This document shows, piece by piece, positions 45,649 through 55,432 of a stretch of DNA of 64,000 nt (the stretch's first letter is position 1; each line of letters starts with the position of its first letter). The position numbers were made by a program, and so were the translations under genes. Origin of the DNA: an uncultured bacterium (GTDB lineage: Bacteria; Hydrogenedentota; Hydrogenedentia; Hydrogenedentales; Hydrogenedentaceae); assembly GCA_938014335.1 (NCBI GenBank), contig CALLRP010000024.1, positions 21,623 to 85,622 of the forward strand, given 5' to 3'. The notes under the pieces are model-generated. The model ran no database searches, was not told the origin of the DNA, and worked only from the letters and a program-made list of their open reading frames with translations.

Positions 45649-46473
45649 CTAAACATGTTTTAAATATGCATCCTTTATTTGTTGGATATAATGTTTGGGG
45701 TCTTCTTTCCAATACCGTTCGGAAAAAATTTCTACTTCAATAAACCCATGGAAACCCGCTTGCTCTGCCCATGAACGAATTTGTCGTATATTAATACATC
45801 CCTCTCCCATTAGCCCACGGTCGGTAAGGATATGATGGGTAGGCGTTTTCCAGTCGGATACATGAAAAGCCATGATTTTCCGTCCTGCTCGCATGATCTC
45901 TGACTGTAAGCAGGCTTCCCACCACACATGATAAACATCCAAAACAATTCCTACCCACTCCGAATGTATTGCGTCTACAATATTATTGGCTTGTTCCATT
46001 GTGTTGATGGCAGAACGATTATCTGCATACATAGGATGAAGAGGTTCAACACCTAAACAAACCTGGGCAGATTGAGTATGGGGCAATACTTTTTGAATCC
46101 CATCTAAAATATGCTGTCTTGAAGTTTGTAAGGATAAGCCGGGTTCCGCTCCACATACGAGAACCACTAACGGGGCTCCTATTTCGTAGGCTTCATCTAT
46201 GGCTTTCATGGTTTCGACACATGCTCGTTCCCGTTCTTGGGCACTGGAACTTGGGAAAAAACCACCACGACATAAACTTATGACTTTTAAACCACTTTCC
46301 CTTAAAATTTTTTTACTTTCTTTTAATCCAATATCATGAATATGCTCTCGCCAAACAGTTATCCCCGGAATTCCTTCTTTTTGAAATAATTCTATAATTT
46401 GTAAAAGTGTTAAAGGCTTAAATGTCATTGTATGAATGGCAAGACGGCTATAATCTAATAAACGCTCTACCAT
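45649..46473 (-). CDS. Sugar phosphate isomerase/epimerase-like TIM-barrel protein
   Basis: 274 residues of the xylose-isomerase-like TIM barrel (AP endonuclease 2) superfamily. Metal-site segments: GVEPLHPMYADNRSAI (Glu), DVYHVWWE (Asp-His), FHVSDWKTP (His, Asp) and IEVEIFSERYW (Glu). The set suits inosose dehydratase- or hydroxypyruvate-isomerase-like enzymes; the true substrate is open. GGGAAAG precedes the ATG. Last gene of a minus-strand operon with the ankyrin protein (23 bases upstream) and the GH30 enzyme. Confidence 0.85.
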   Translation of the reverse strand: MVERLLDYSRLAIHTMTFKPLTLLQIIELFQKEGIPGITVWREHIHDIGLKESKKILRESGLKVISLCRGGFFPSSSAQERERACVETMKAIDEAYEIGAPLVVLVCGAEPGLSLQTSRQHILDGIQKVLPHTQSAQVCLGVEPLHPMYADNRSAINTMEQANNIVDAIHSEWVGIVLDVYHVWWEACLQSEIMRAGRKIMAFHVSDWKTPTHHILTDRGLMGEGCINIRQIRSWAEQAGFHGFIEVEIFSERYWKEDPKHYIQQIKDAYLKHV

Positions 46474-46496
46474 CTAATTCTTTCCCGGGTTATGTT

Positions 46497-49163
46497 TTAG
46501 TTCTTTGACTGAAAATTTTTAATATATTCTGCAATTTCAGAATAATTTAATGCTGTAGCAAGTTCCTGTGGAGTCCTACCTTTGTTATCTTTTAGACTCA
46601 CATCTGCACCTGCTTTAAGCAACAAATCAACAATATTGATTTGTCGTTCCTGGACTGCTAAATGAAGGGGTGAAAAACCATCTACTCCTAATTCTTTTAC
46701 ATTGATATTTACTTTATTGTCGGTAAGAATAGATACCATCTCTTGTGAATGTATTCTCACAACTCGATGAATAGGCGCTTTACCAAAATAGTATATTCCA
46801 GCAAATTCGGGATAGTGTTCTATAATTTTTTTGAGACCTTCTATATCATTCTGCTCAATTCTTTGTAAATATTCTTCACATATAATGGCATAAAATAATC
46901 GAACTACTCCTTGTAATCCTTCAAACATACGAATCTGTGACATCGTCGCTCCTGCTACAGGAATCGTTTTTTCAAGTCGTTCTTTTGCTTCATCGAGAGG
47001 AGTTTTTCCCATATTATTACGAACACAAATTTCTGCTCGTTTTGTAAGAATAAGTTGTAAAAATCGTTCCTGTCCATTCATACAAGCATGATGAATAGGA
47101 GTATTGCCTGAAGTATCGGGCAGATTGGGATCAACTCCCTTCAATATTAAAATCTGTGCGGGTCCCCAATGTCCTTTTGCCGCACACAGATGTATTGCAC
47201 ATTGTCCTGTCTGTGCAGGCTTTTTATAGTCTGCCCCGAAATCAATTAATTCTTTCACAATTAAAACGTGTCCCCTCTGACAAGCAAGATGAAGTGGAGT
47301 AAAGCCATCTTTATTGAGTTCATCCATTGGCAATTTTTTTTCAACAAGCCACTTCACCGTGTCTATTGAACCACTTTGACTTGCATAATGCAATGCTGAA
47401 TTACCTTTTGCATCTTTAGCAAACAGGTCCAGACCCAACCCTTCTAACCACCGAATCATTTCCGAATTTTCGGAACAAGCACCCGCATGAATTAATGTTC
47501 TCTGCTCTCGGTCTATGACATCTGTGCTGGCTCCCTGCTCTACAAGGTACTTTGCTATTGTAAGGTTATCTACTTCTACAGCAACAAAGAGCGGGTTTTT
47601 CCCTACCCTGTTTACTGAATTGATATCTGCCCCTTTCTGAATAAGTAATTCAACGACCTCCTGTTTTTCGGCTTCTACTGCTAAATGCAATGGGGTATTT
47701 CCAGACCGATCTGGCTCGTTTATATTTAATCCCTTTTCCATAAAAAAGCGAGAAATTGAAACGAAACCTAATGATGCTGAAAGATGCAGAACGGTGCAAC
47801 CATTTTTATCCCGCGCCTGGATATTAGCCCCTTGCTCTACAAGCCATTTCACCATTTTCTCATTCCGTTTTTCTATCGCAATGAATAAAGGCGTATACCG
47901 TTTACGGTCTGTTATCTCAAGGTCGGCTCCTTGTTGAATTAAATATTCTGCTATTTCTTGTTCCCCGAGTTCTACAGCCATAAATAGAGGGGATTTCCCA
48001 TCTCTATTCCTTATATTCAGATTTGCACCTCTTTCGACCAGAATCTGAATTATATCTTTTTTCTTTTGCTTTACTGCAAAGTGAAGAGGAGATTCAGAAT
48101 TGCGAACAACATTGATACTGTTGACATCCGCTCCTAAGTCCAGCAAAAATCGGACTATTTCAACATCTGCTTTCTCTATGGCATATTCCAGAGGATATGT
48201 ATCTCTTTTTACACTTCCTAAGCCATTAATATTTATTCCTAAATCGACTAAAAGCCGTATCATATCTTTATTTTTTTGTGAAATGGCTACGGTCAGAGGT
48301 TTTTCATCTTCGATGGTAGATACATCCAGAGAGGCTCCCCGCTGAAGTAGATACAGCAGAACCTCCTTTTGATTAGATGCAATGGCATCAATAACAAGAG
48401 GTGTTGAATACCTCGTAGGAGGAACACTTACCCATTCGGGATGTTCTTTTAAATATACATCAATTGTTTCAATATCACCAAAACCAATTGCATGCGATAA
48501 TGAATAATGAGCATCAAAACCTCTTAAAATACGAACTACTTCAAAGTTTCTCTTTTTCCCTGCTAATAAAGAGGGACTGCTGTAAACATTTTCATCCGGG
48601 ACTAAAGATAGATAAGGGTCAGCGCCTTTCATCACAAGTGTCCGAGCCACTTTTGCTGTTCCTGATTCTGCACAAAGGTGAAGAGGTGCATAATTCTCTT
48701 TGTTACGCGAATTTGGGTTGAGCCCCAGATTGATTAAATGCTCTACCATGTAGATACTTTGTGCCATCGAGGCTAAATGTAAAGCAGTATTTCCTTTTTC
48801 ATCGGTCGCAAGAACATTCCCTCCCCATGAAATCCACAAGTCTGATAAATAAGGGAAACCTAACCCTGCACACATTAAATAATATTTGTTCTTTTCCTCT
48901 AAAGATATATTGTTTTTTTCTTCCTCCAGATACCACAAAGCATAAACATCCCCCGCTTTTAATAGATCATCTATGGAAGAATAACCCCATTTCCGAGTCA
49001 TTCCCAGAATAATACTTTCCTGAACTTCATCTGCATACACGGAACTTTTGGGCGACAAAAACCTTTGTGTAAAGAGTGGAAAAAACGAGCACACAAAAAA
49101 AACAAAACATAATAACATAATGATAAAGAAAGTTCTTTTCTCTTTCATCTTCTCTTTCTGCAT
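46497..49163 (-). CDS. Exported or membrane-anchored ankyrin repeat protein
   Basis: 888 residues. N-terminal hydrophobic segment (about 11-29, FFIIMLLCFVFFVCSFFPLF) acting as signal or anchor, then about 20 ankyrin repeats of 33 residues up to the end, recognisable by GNTALHLA, APLHLC, GNTPLHLAV, GFTPLHLAC and GFSPLHLAV. A non-repeat insert lies at about 715-770. Ankyrin repeats bind other proteins; outside the cytoplasm they are found in several uncultured and host-associated lineages. Starts 10 bases after the GH30 gene. A second ATG five codons on is possible as the start. Confidence 0.92.
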   Translation of the reverse strand: MQKEKMKEKRTFFIIMLLCFVFFVCSFFPLFTQRFLSPKSSVYADEVQESIILGMTRKWGYSSIDDLLKAGDVYALWYLEEEKNNISLEEKNKYYLMCAGLGFPYLSDLWISWGGNVLATDEKGNTALHLASMAQSIYMVEHLINLGLNPNSRNKENYAPLHLCAESGTAKVARTLVMKGADPYLSLVPDENVYSSPSLLAGKKRNFEVVRILRGFDAHYSLSHAIGFGDIETIDVYLKEHPEWVSVPPTRYSTPLVIDAIASNQKEVLLYLLQRGASLDVSTIEDEKPLTVAISQKNKDMIRLLVDLGININGLGSVKRDTYPLEYAIEKADVEIVRFLLDLGADVNSINVVRNSESPLHFAVKQKKKDIIQILVERGANLNIRNRDGKSPLFMAVELGEQEIAEYLIQQGADLEITDRKRYTPLFIAIEKRNEKMVKWLVEQGANIQARDKNGCTVLHLSASLGFVSISRFFMEKGLNINEPDRSGNTPLHLAVEAEKQEVVELLIQKGADINSVNRVGKNPLFVAVEVDNLTIAKYLVEQGASTDVIDREQRTLIHAGACSENSEMIRWLEGLGLDLFAKDAKGNSALHYASQSGSIDTVKWLVEKKLPMDELNKDGFTPLHLACQRGHVLIVKELIDFGADYKKPAQTGQCAIHLCAAKGHWGPAQILILKGVDPNLPDTSGNTPIHHACMNGQERFLQLILTKRAEICVRNNMGKTPLDEAKERLEKTIPVAGATMSQIRMFEGLQGVVRLFYAIICEEYLQRIEQNDIEGLKKIIEHYPEFAGIYYFGKAPIHRVVRIHSQEMVSILTDNKVNINVKELGVDGFSPLHLAVQERQINIVDLLLKAGADVSLKDNKGRTPQELATALNYSEIAEYIKNFQSKN

Positions 49164-49173
49164 GAACTTCTCT

Positions 49174-50553
49174 CTATTTATTTCGTTTTATTAGACATGT
49201 AATTACTGTCTTTGCAGGAATTTCTACATTAAAAAACTTATCCTCACAACGAACAGATACTTTTTTCTCTTTTGTCTCAGCATTAGCAATTATCAGAGAT
49301 ACAGTCCCATCAGGATTTAAGAAAGCCACATTATTAAAATAACGGTCGCCAGGTGTTGAAAAGATACGAAAAGCACCCCTCTTAACGAATTTCATAAATT
49401 GGCCATACATATAATAGTCAAAACGATATTCAATCGTATTGTCCTCTTTTAGAACAATCATTGTAGGACTGGCATGATGCGGTCCTCTATTAGGCTTCCG
49501 TTCCCAATCTAAACATATCACCCATAAGTTATATGAACGAGACCAATTACGAAATATTTCAATAATTTTAACAGCCCCTCGAGATAAAAATGTGGACCCT
49601 TCTGTAAAGTAAATGTGTTTATCGGGAAATTCTTCATGAAGAGTGGTTTGAGCCTCCACTTTTCCCTCATATAAATGAAACGCTGTTCCTTCTACATACT
49701 TAGAGGCATTCGCATCTGAAAAAATGGCACGGGGGAAATCCAGATAATTCCAGTTATGGTCCCAGCACCATACCTTTGTTGAAATTCCTGCTTGTTCAAA
49801 ACAAGGACCTAAGTAATCCCGAATAAAATCTCTCTGTTGTTCTGCTGTCCATAGACAGGTTGGGTAATCCTTATCATTCATTCGGGGTTCGTTTTGTACG
49901 GTGATTGCGTAAATTGGAATCCCTTCCGCAGAGTACGCCTCGATAAAATTTTTAAGATACTTAGCATAAGCAGGATAATACTCCTTCAACAAAATACCCC
50001 CATTCATTGTCTTTGTATCTTTCATCCACCCTGGAGGACTCCACGGTGATGCAAAAAAAATCATTTTCGGATTTTTCTCCTGCACCCTTTTTATGATTGG
50101 AATTACATAAGCACGGTCTTTTTCTATAGAAAACCGTGTAAGTTCAGGGTCTGTTTCACCCTCGGGACAGTCGTTATAAGAATAATACGGCTCGCCGACA
50201 AAATCCGATGTTCCTATACACAATCGCATTAGGTTCATTCCAATCCCTTTTTCTGGATCAACCAATTTTGTAATTACTTCCTCTCGGTCTTCAGGGGAAA
50301 GTTTCATTAAGTTTGAACAAGTCGCATGCTCTAAAGAACCTCCCATACCTAAAATTGTTTGGTATCTTTCTTCGGGATTTATTTCAATTAAAACATCCTT
50401 TGTCTTCTTGGGTTTTTCGGTATGAATAGTTTGTGCTGTTAAAGCATACTTTCCATCTTCAGAACTAACCCATACCTGAATAGATTCCCGTTCAGCAGAA
50501 AAACCATTTAAGGATATGAATAGTGCTACAATAATTGTTAATTTTTTATTCAT
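49174..50553 (-). CDS. GH30 family glycoside hydrolase (glucosylceramidase-like)
   Basis: 459 residues with a signal peptide (1-20, NGFSAE). The GH30 core is complete: INPEERYQTILGMGGSLEHA start, FFASPWSPPGWMKD, acid/base E222 in TVQNEPR and nucleophile E318 in YFTEGS, followed by a C-terminal beta-sandwich. The family cleaves beta-glucosyl, beta-xylosyl or beta-fucosyl bonds; the glucosylceramidase-like subgroup fits best. AGGAAG precedes the ATG at 50553. It heads the operon GH30-ankyrin-isomerase. Confidence 0.93.
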   Translation of the reverse strand: MNKKLTIIVALFISLNGFSAERESIQVWVSSEDGKYALTAQTIHTEKPKKTKDVLIEINPEERYQTILGMGGSLEHATCSNLMKLSPEDREEVITKLVDPEKGIGMNLMRLCIGTSDFVGEPYYSYNDCPEGETDPELTRFSIEKDRAYVIPIIKRVQEKNPKMIFFASPWSPPGWMKDTKTMNGGILLKEYYPAYAKYLKNFIEAYSAEGIPIYAITVQNEPRMNDKDYPTCLWTAEQQRDFIRDYLGPCFEQAGISTKVWCWDHNWNYLDFPRAIFSDANASKYVEGTAFHLYEGKVEAQTTLHEEFPDKHIYFTEGSTFLSRGAVKIIEIFRNWSRSYNLWVICLDWERKPNRGPHHASPTMIVLKEDNTIEYRFDYYMYGQFMKFVKRGAFRIFSTPGDRYFNNVAFLNPDGTVSLIIANAETKEKKVSVRCEDKFFNVEIPAKTVITCLIKRNK

Positions 50554-50617
50554 ATTTCTTCCTATATTTAATCATTTATATAATAATGTTATATATTTAC
50601 TACTAAGTTGATACTCA

Positions 50618-52273
50618 ATGAAAACAAACAAGGAAATTATATACAATTATCACGAACAAACAAAACACAAGCCCTATCGTTATGCCCGTTCTTTGGGTTA
50701 TTTAGATTGGGATAATGAACCCAATCCTTTTCGAAAATTCACGGGAGCAGAACAAATCAAACTTCCTTTATTTCCACCGAACACTTCTCCTTATTTTCAT
50801 GAAGTATTATTTAAACCTGAAAATATAATCCCTCAACCTATTCAGTTAGATACATTATCTCAACTTTTTCTTTACTCCATGGGAATATCTGCATGGAAAG
50901 AGTATCATGGTTCTCGATGGGCTGTTCGATGCAACCCTTCTAGTGGTAATTTACATCCCACAGAAACATACCTTATTGTTCCTCCCAAAACCCTCGATAG
51001 TGATGCTATCCTCTTTCACTATGACCCATCGGCTCATCAATTTGAGAAAAGGGCAGTTATGTCCCCTAAAAACTGGGAACGACAGAATTTGCCTTCCTAT
51101 GATAATTTTCCATGCTTTTTTGTTGCTCTCACTTCCCTTATTTGGCGGGAAGCATGGAAATATGGAGAAAGAGCCTTTCGCTACTGCTTATTAGATATAG
51201 GACATGCTATTGCAAGTATAACCTTTTCTGCTAAAGCACTGGGTTGGAGTGTTCATTATGTAATGGTGAGCCTTAATAATCTGTCCACATCACTCGGATT
51301 AGACCGCCCTGAATATAAAGAGGTAGAACAAGAATTCCCTCAGGTTTTATTATTAATATACCCTCACAATCAAGAAATAAAAGAACAATCCGTTTTTTCT
51401 CAAAAAGAACCTTTTCTTTTTGATGAATGGTTCGGTATACCCGAGAAAGTAAGTCCCCAAACAATAAATTGGGAAATCATAGATGAAGTATCCTCTGCTA
51501 TTATTGAAAGTTCTAAAAAGTCTCCTTTTTTGACAGATAATTTCCTAACAGAAAAGAGGGAAGAAGAAGGGAAAAGAATATCGAGCATTCCCTCTTCACC
51601 TCTATGCCATACTTTATTTCAACAGCGAAGAAGTGCTCATGCATTTGACATAAATGGGTTTCTACAACGAGAGGATTTTTTTCAGATATTAGAGGGTATT
51701 TACTGTATTTACAATCGTGTTATAAAACCCATAATTCCATTATCACCTTACACTTCTTTAATATTCTTCCTTCATAATGTAGAAAACCTCCCATCAGGAA
51801 TATATGCATATATTCAAAATCAACAACATTTGGATAAATTAAAATCATTTGGTTTTGACCATATAGAAAATATCCCGTTTTCAAATACTATCCCGTTCTT
51901 TTTTCTCCATAAAGGGAATATGCGTCGATTAGCAGGGCATGTTTGCTGTGGTCAGGAAATAGCTCACGATGGAGTATTCTGTGCTTGTATATTTACAGAC
52001 TTAAAAGAAAAATTGGAAAATTACGATGGTTATACTTATGCCCCCCTCCACTGGGAAGCAGGATTTATCGGACAACTTCTCTACCTCGAAGCAGAAATTT
52101 ATAACCTGAGAGGAACAGGTATTGGCTGTTTTTTTGATGATGAACTTGTCTTATTAACAAAAAGGGCGGGCTCTGAAAGTATCCCTATAAATCCTCTATA
52201 TTTCTTTACCGTAGGTAAACCTATTTTAGACTCAAGGCTTAAAACTTATCCTCCGTATTCTTATATAAAATAA
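50618..52273 (+). CDS. Double-domain SagB-type nitroreductase
   Basis: 551 residues made of two nitroreductase-fold halves (about 1-250 and 320-551). The first has GSRWAVRCNPSSGNLHPTETYLIV and CLLDIGHAIASITFSAKALG; the second starts RRSAHAFDINGFLQRE and has HWEAGFIGQLLYLEAEIYNLRGTGIGC. These are features of SagB-type FMN dehydrogenases, which in azol(in)e peptide clusters oxidise azolines. No YcaO partner or precursor peptide is adjacent, so this is a free-standing member with unknown substrate. It is divergent from the GH30 gene; no clear ribosome site is seen. Confidence 0.85.
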   Translation: MKTNKEIIYNYHEQTKHKPYRYARSLGYLDWDNEPNPFRKFTGAEQIKLPLFPPNTSPYFHEVLFKPENIIPQPIQLDTLSQLFLYSMGISAWKEYHGSRWAVRCNPSSGNLHPTETYLIVPPKTLDSDAILFHYDPSAHQFEKRAVMSPKNWERQNLPSYDNFPCFFVALTSLIWREAWKYGERAFRYCLLDIGHAIASITFSAKALGWSVHYVMVSLNNLSTSLGLDRPEYKEVEQEFPQVLLLIYPHNQEIKEQSVFSQKEPFLFDEWFGIPEKVSPQTINWEIIDEVSSAIIESSKKSPFLTDNFLTEKREEEGKRISSIPSSPLCHTLFQQRRSAHAFDINGFLQREDFFQILEGIYCIYNRVIKPIIPLSPYTSLIFFLHNVENLPSGIYAYIQNQQHLDKLKSFGFDHIENIPFSNTIPFFFLHKGNMRRLAGHVCCGQEIAHDGVFCACIFTDLKEKLENYDGYTYAPLHWEAGFIGQLLYLEAEIYNLRGTGIGCFFDDELVLLTKRAGSESIPINPLYFFTVGKPILDSRLKTYPPYSYIK

Positions 52274-52378
52274 TTTTGTGAATAAAAAAGCGATAAAAAC
52301 AGTTTTATTTAGATAAGTTTTAATGTATTGTTTTTTTCATGTATCATAATTTCAAATTTAAAAAGAGGAGTTCTCTGA

Positions 52379-53617
52379 ATGTTATTTTCCATAACGAAGA
52401 CTAAAATCATGCTTGTTTTTCTTTTGTTAACTTTATCTATTTATCTTTTAGGAGGGTGTTCTCTACATTCAACCCATGTTTATTTAACATGGCAGGGAGA
52501 TCCTCATACCACAATGATTATTAATGTCCAATCATTAGGCAAGGATAATCCCGAAGAGGTGTTATATGGGGATAAAAGTTGTGCAAATAACCCAATATCA
52601 TATCCCCATCGGATAAAAGGGACATACAAAACTATACCCGAGGTGATACCCCAAAGGAATGTCCATACATTTGAACTAACAAATTTAACTCCTGGCGGAT
52701 TATATTTCTTCACAATAAAAACAAGTAAAGGGAAATATTCTCAAGAATACAAATTTCGCACTATACCTAATGATGGTTCTGTACTCCATTTTATCGTCGG
52801 TGGTGATGTAGGAATTTTACCATCCGCTCCCCGACTGTTACACTACGCAGGTAAGTTAAACCCACAGTTCGTAGTTATTGGCGGAGACCTGGCTTATGCC
52901 AATGGTGCTCCCAAAAATGATTGGATGTGGGATATATGGTTCAATAACTGGGAAAAACACATGAAAACCAGTGAAGGTTGTCTCATTCCTATTATCGCCG
53001 GTATCGGGAATCATGAAGTAAATAAAAAAGGACCTTCTTGCCCTCCGGAAGAGCGTTCTCCTTTCTATTTGGGTTATTTTGCTCAAGGAGGCAAGACCTT
53101 CTTTTCCAGAATTTTTGAGCCTTACCTCTCACTTATTATTTTAGACTCCAGCCATATAATTCCTGTGTCCGAACAAACCGATTGGTTAAAATCCACATTC
53201 GAATCTTCTAAAAACTATCCTTATATTATCCCGGTCTATCATGTCCCTCTTTATCCCAGTCACCGTTCCTTTGAAGGAGGAGTATCTGTTGAAGAAAGGA
53301 ATTTATGGTTGCCCCTCTTTGATGAATACAAAGTTAATGTTTGTTTTGAAAACCATGACCATACTTTCAAAAGAACGAAGCCTCTGCGTAATGGACAAAT
53401 AGTTGAAAATGGAACAGTTTATTTAGGGGATGGCTGTTTTGGGGTAAATCCACGAACAATTGAAAACGTCTCATTGGGATATTTCGAAAAAATGGAAAGC
53501 AAACGCCACTTCTGGTATGTAGAAATAGACGCAAACGAACTAAAAGCACAGGCTATAGATGAGGACGGAAACCTCTTCGACGAAGTAAGTATATCGCCAC
53601 GAAAAATCGAAAAATAA
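52379..53617 (+). CDS. Purple acid phosphatase-like lipoprotein
   Basis: 412 residues. Lipobox LLGGC with Cys near 27. An N-terminal fibronectin-III-like domain (about 30-135; LTWQGDPHTTMIINVQ, LTPGGLYFFTIKT) is followed by a metallophosphoesterase domain with GGDVG, GGDLAY, GIGNHE, YHVPLY and ENHDHTFKR, the dimetal ligand order of purple acid phosphatases. Probably hydrolyses phosphate esters outside the inner membrane. GAGGAG lies 10 bases before the ATG. A shared hairpin separates it from the convergent porin gene. Confidence 0.9.
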   Translation: MLFSITKTKIMLVFLLLTLSIYLLGGCSLHSTHVYLTWQGDPHTTMIINVQSLGKDNPEEVLYGDKSCANNPISYPHRIKGTYKTIPEVIPQRNVHTFELTNLTPGGLYFFTIKTSKGKYSQEYKFRTIPNDGSVLHFIVGGDVGILPSAPRLLHYAGKLNPQFVVIGGDLAYANGAPKNDWMWDIWFNNWEKHMKTSEGCLIPIIAGIGNHEVNKKGPSCPPEERSPFYLGYFAQGGKTFFSRIFEPYLSLIILDSSHIIPVSEQTDWLKSTFESSKNYPYIIPVYHVPLYPSHRSFEGGVSVEERNLWLPLFDEYKVNVCFENHDHTFKRTKPLRNGQIVENGTVYLGDGCFGVNPRTIENVSLGYFEKMESKRHFWYVEIDANELKAQAIDEDGNLFDEVSISPRKIEK

Positions 53618-53635
53618 GTAGTTTGATTTGCTAAA

Positions 53636-53674
53636 TATAGATGGGAAAACACCCGAGATATCTTCCCATCTATA
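53636..53674. terminator. Hairpin between convergent genes, probable bidirectional terminator
   Basis: TATAGATGGGAA (53636-53647) pairs perfectly with TTCCCATCTATA (53663-53674) around a 15-base loop. Both flanks are A/T-rich (AAATTTTA on the plus side, TTTAG on the minus side), so T tracts are weak. Its place midway between two convergent stops fits a terminator for both. Confidence 0.6.
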
Positions 53675-53696
53675 AAATTTTATCTAATTCACGGAA

Positions 53697-55220
53697 TTAA
53701 AAATAGATTCTACAACCTGCATAAAAATAATCAGCCCCATCATTATCTGTACCACCTGTGTATAGTAATCCATTCCATCGAACAAATTGCCCCTCAGCCA
53801 CGCCATCCCCCGTAAATAAGTGGGACCAGCCTGTTTCAAGAACTAAATCAGGTGAGTATTGATACTCAAAAAACATAGTAAGGTCTGTACCTAAATAGGA
53901 ATCATTCTTCTTTGTCCACCACGGGAAAAGAGCAAAAACAGGTCTTCCAAACTCTTCAACTGTTTCATAATATGTTACACATAGAATACCGCGAATTTTA
54001 TCCGTAATGTAACCGTTCATTCCTAATCTTGCCCACCAGGCATTGGAAAGTTCATTATTCAAATCCAATGCTCCACTCGCGATTTCATTAGAAAAAAGAC
54101 GGTTAAAACTCATACTTGCTGAAGGTTCATAAAAGGGGTTAACAAAATCTAAAAACGAAATATCCCGATTATCCTCTCCACCAAAATAACGAAAACTGGC
54201 AAATAGTCGGGGATTGCGCCAAAAATCAAAAGTATAACCTATATCTATCTTACCTGCCCAATTACCAAATTCAGCATCGTCATCACCCCTACCACGAGTA
54301 CGGAAAATTTTACCAATACTATCTGCTTCACCAAACTGATAGGCCACCTCCATATCAAAATCGAATGCTTCATATTTACCGGCACTACGAACACCTACTG
54401 TATGCAACATTGTCTTATCATATACTCCCCCACCTAAAAATTCGGGTATCAGGTCATTTGCAATGGGTCGGTCATCTTCCAGTAACATCCAATATACATC
54501 AAAAGTAACATTTTCAACCGCATTACAAGATGCATAAACACCATAGAAATTAATATCATCTTCTGAAAAATCTGACATCGCTTCGAACAATTTTGAAGCC
54601 CATGCATCTATTGTGAATACATCAGATTTATATGTTAAACGAATAGCATCAAAAGAAATACCTGTCCAGAAAAATGCAAAATCACGGGGACCTACTAAAA
54701 ACTGACTCCCAAAGGCTAACTCCTGCCGTCCTACGCGAACATTTAATGGTGTTCCCCACATCTCCTTTGCCTCAATATATGCCTGAAATACCTCAACATC
54801 ATCCATAGAATTTTGGCGAGAATCCACACCTGTTAAATAATTAACTGACCTGAAATCCTCCCCCCAGATATCATAAGCGTCCCACTCGATAAATGCCATT
54901 ACTTCATCTGTAAAATCAGCCTTTATATGCAACCTTGTTCGCTGTTCTACAAACGCCAAATTATCTCCTTTATTGTCCCAGTCGTAAATACTTACCACAC
55001 CGGGACCCAAAAGATTTCCAATGGGTCTTCCCAGCACAGAAAGAGCCGACCATCTTGCCTGGGGCTGGGGCATAGGTCCCACAAAGTCATTAAAATGATT
55101 GGTAATATAATTCCCTCGAATTCGTAGTGCCCCCCCTACTTCAACATTTTGTAATTCTGAAAAAGCATTGCTTATCAGAATTAAAATAACTACTCCTGTT
55201 AGTATCAAAATTCTTTTCAT
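53697..55220 (-). CDS. Outer-membrane beta-barrel porin (alginate-export-like)
   Basis: 507 residues from the ATG at 55220, which has AAAGGG 8 bases upstream; a longer frame starts at 55235 without such a site. Signal peptide 1-21 (SNAFSE). Alternating beta strands rich in aromatics run to a C-terminal Phe (YAGCRIYF), the outer-membrane assembly signal. FVEQRTRLHIKADFTDEVMAFIEWD and VRVGRQELAFGSQFLVG match the alginate-export/OprD-like porin group. It follows the MFS gene after 212 bases, so the two could form an import route for the same solute (inferred). Confidence 0.88.
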   Translation of the reverse strand: MKRILILTGVVILILISNAFSELQNVEVGGALRIRGNYITNHFNDFVGPMPQPQARWSALSVLGRPIGNLLGPGVVSIYDWDNKGDNLAFVEQRTRLHIKADFTDEVMAFIEWDAYDIWGEDFRSVNYLTGVDSRQNSMDDVEVFQAYIEAKEMWGTPLNVRVGRQELAFGSQFLVGPRDFAFFWTGISFDAIRLTYKSDVFTIDAWASKLFEAMSDFSEDDINFYGVYASCNAVENVTFDVYWMLLEDDRPIANDLIPEFLGGGVYDKTMLHTVGVRSAGKYEAFDFDMEVAYQFGEADSIGKIFRTRGRGDDDAEFGNWAGKIDIGYTFDFWRNPRLFASFRYFGGEDNRDISFLDFVNPFYEPSASMSFNRLFSNEIASGALDLNNELSNAWWARLGMNGYITDKIRGILCVTYYETVEEFGRPVFALFPWWTKKNDSYLGTDLTMFFEYQYSPDLVLETGWSHLFTGDGVAEGQFVRWNGLLYTGGTDNDGADYFYAGCRIYF

Positions 55221-55432
55221 ACCTGTCCCTTTCATTTGTCAATTATAATTTTGTTTAATTATTTAGGATTAAATGGAATAATTTACTTTAAATTACTATT
55301 AGAAAAATTTCAAGTTATTATTCCCCTTTATGAAAAAAATTTTTTATGGAAGATAAAATTTCCTTTAGAAGACATATAAAATAAATAATCTATTTATGAA
55401 AAGAATCATCCAGCAATTATAAAAATACAACT

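Noticed and set aside
50618..52273. Azole-modified peptide (TOMM) biosynthesis cluster around the SagB-like gene
   Set aside because: No YcaO, E1-like or precursor gene is adjacent; neighbours are GH30 and a phosphatase.
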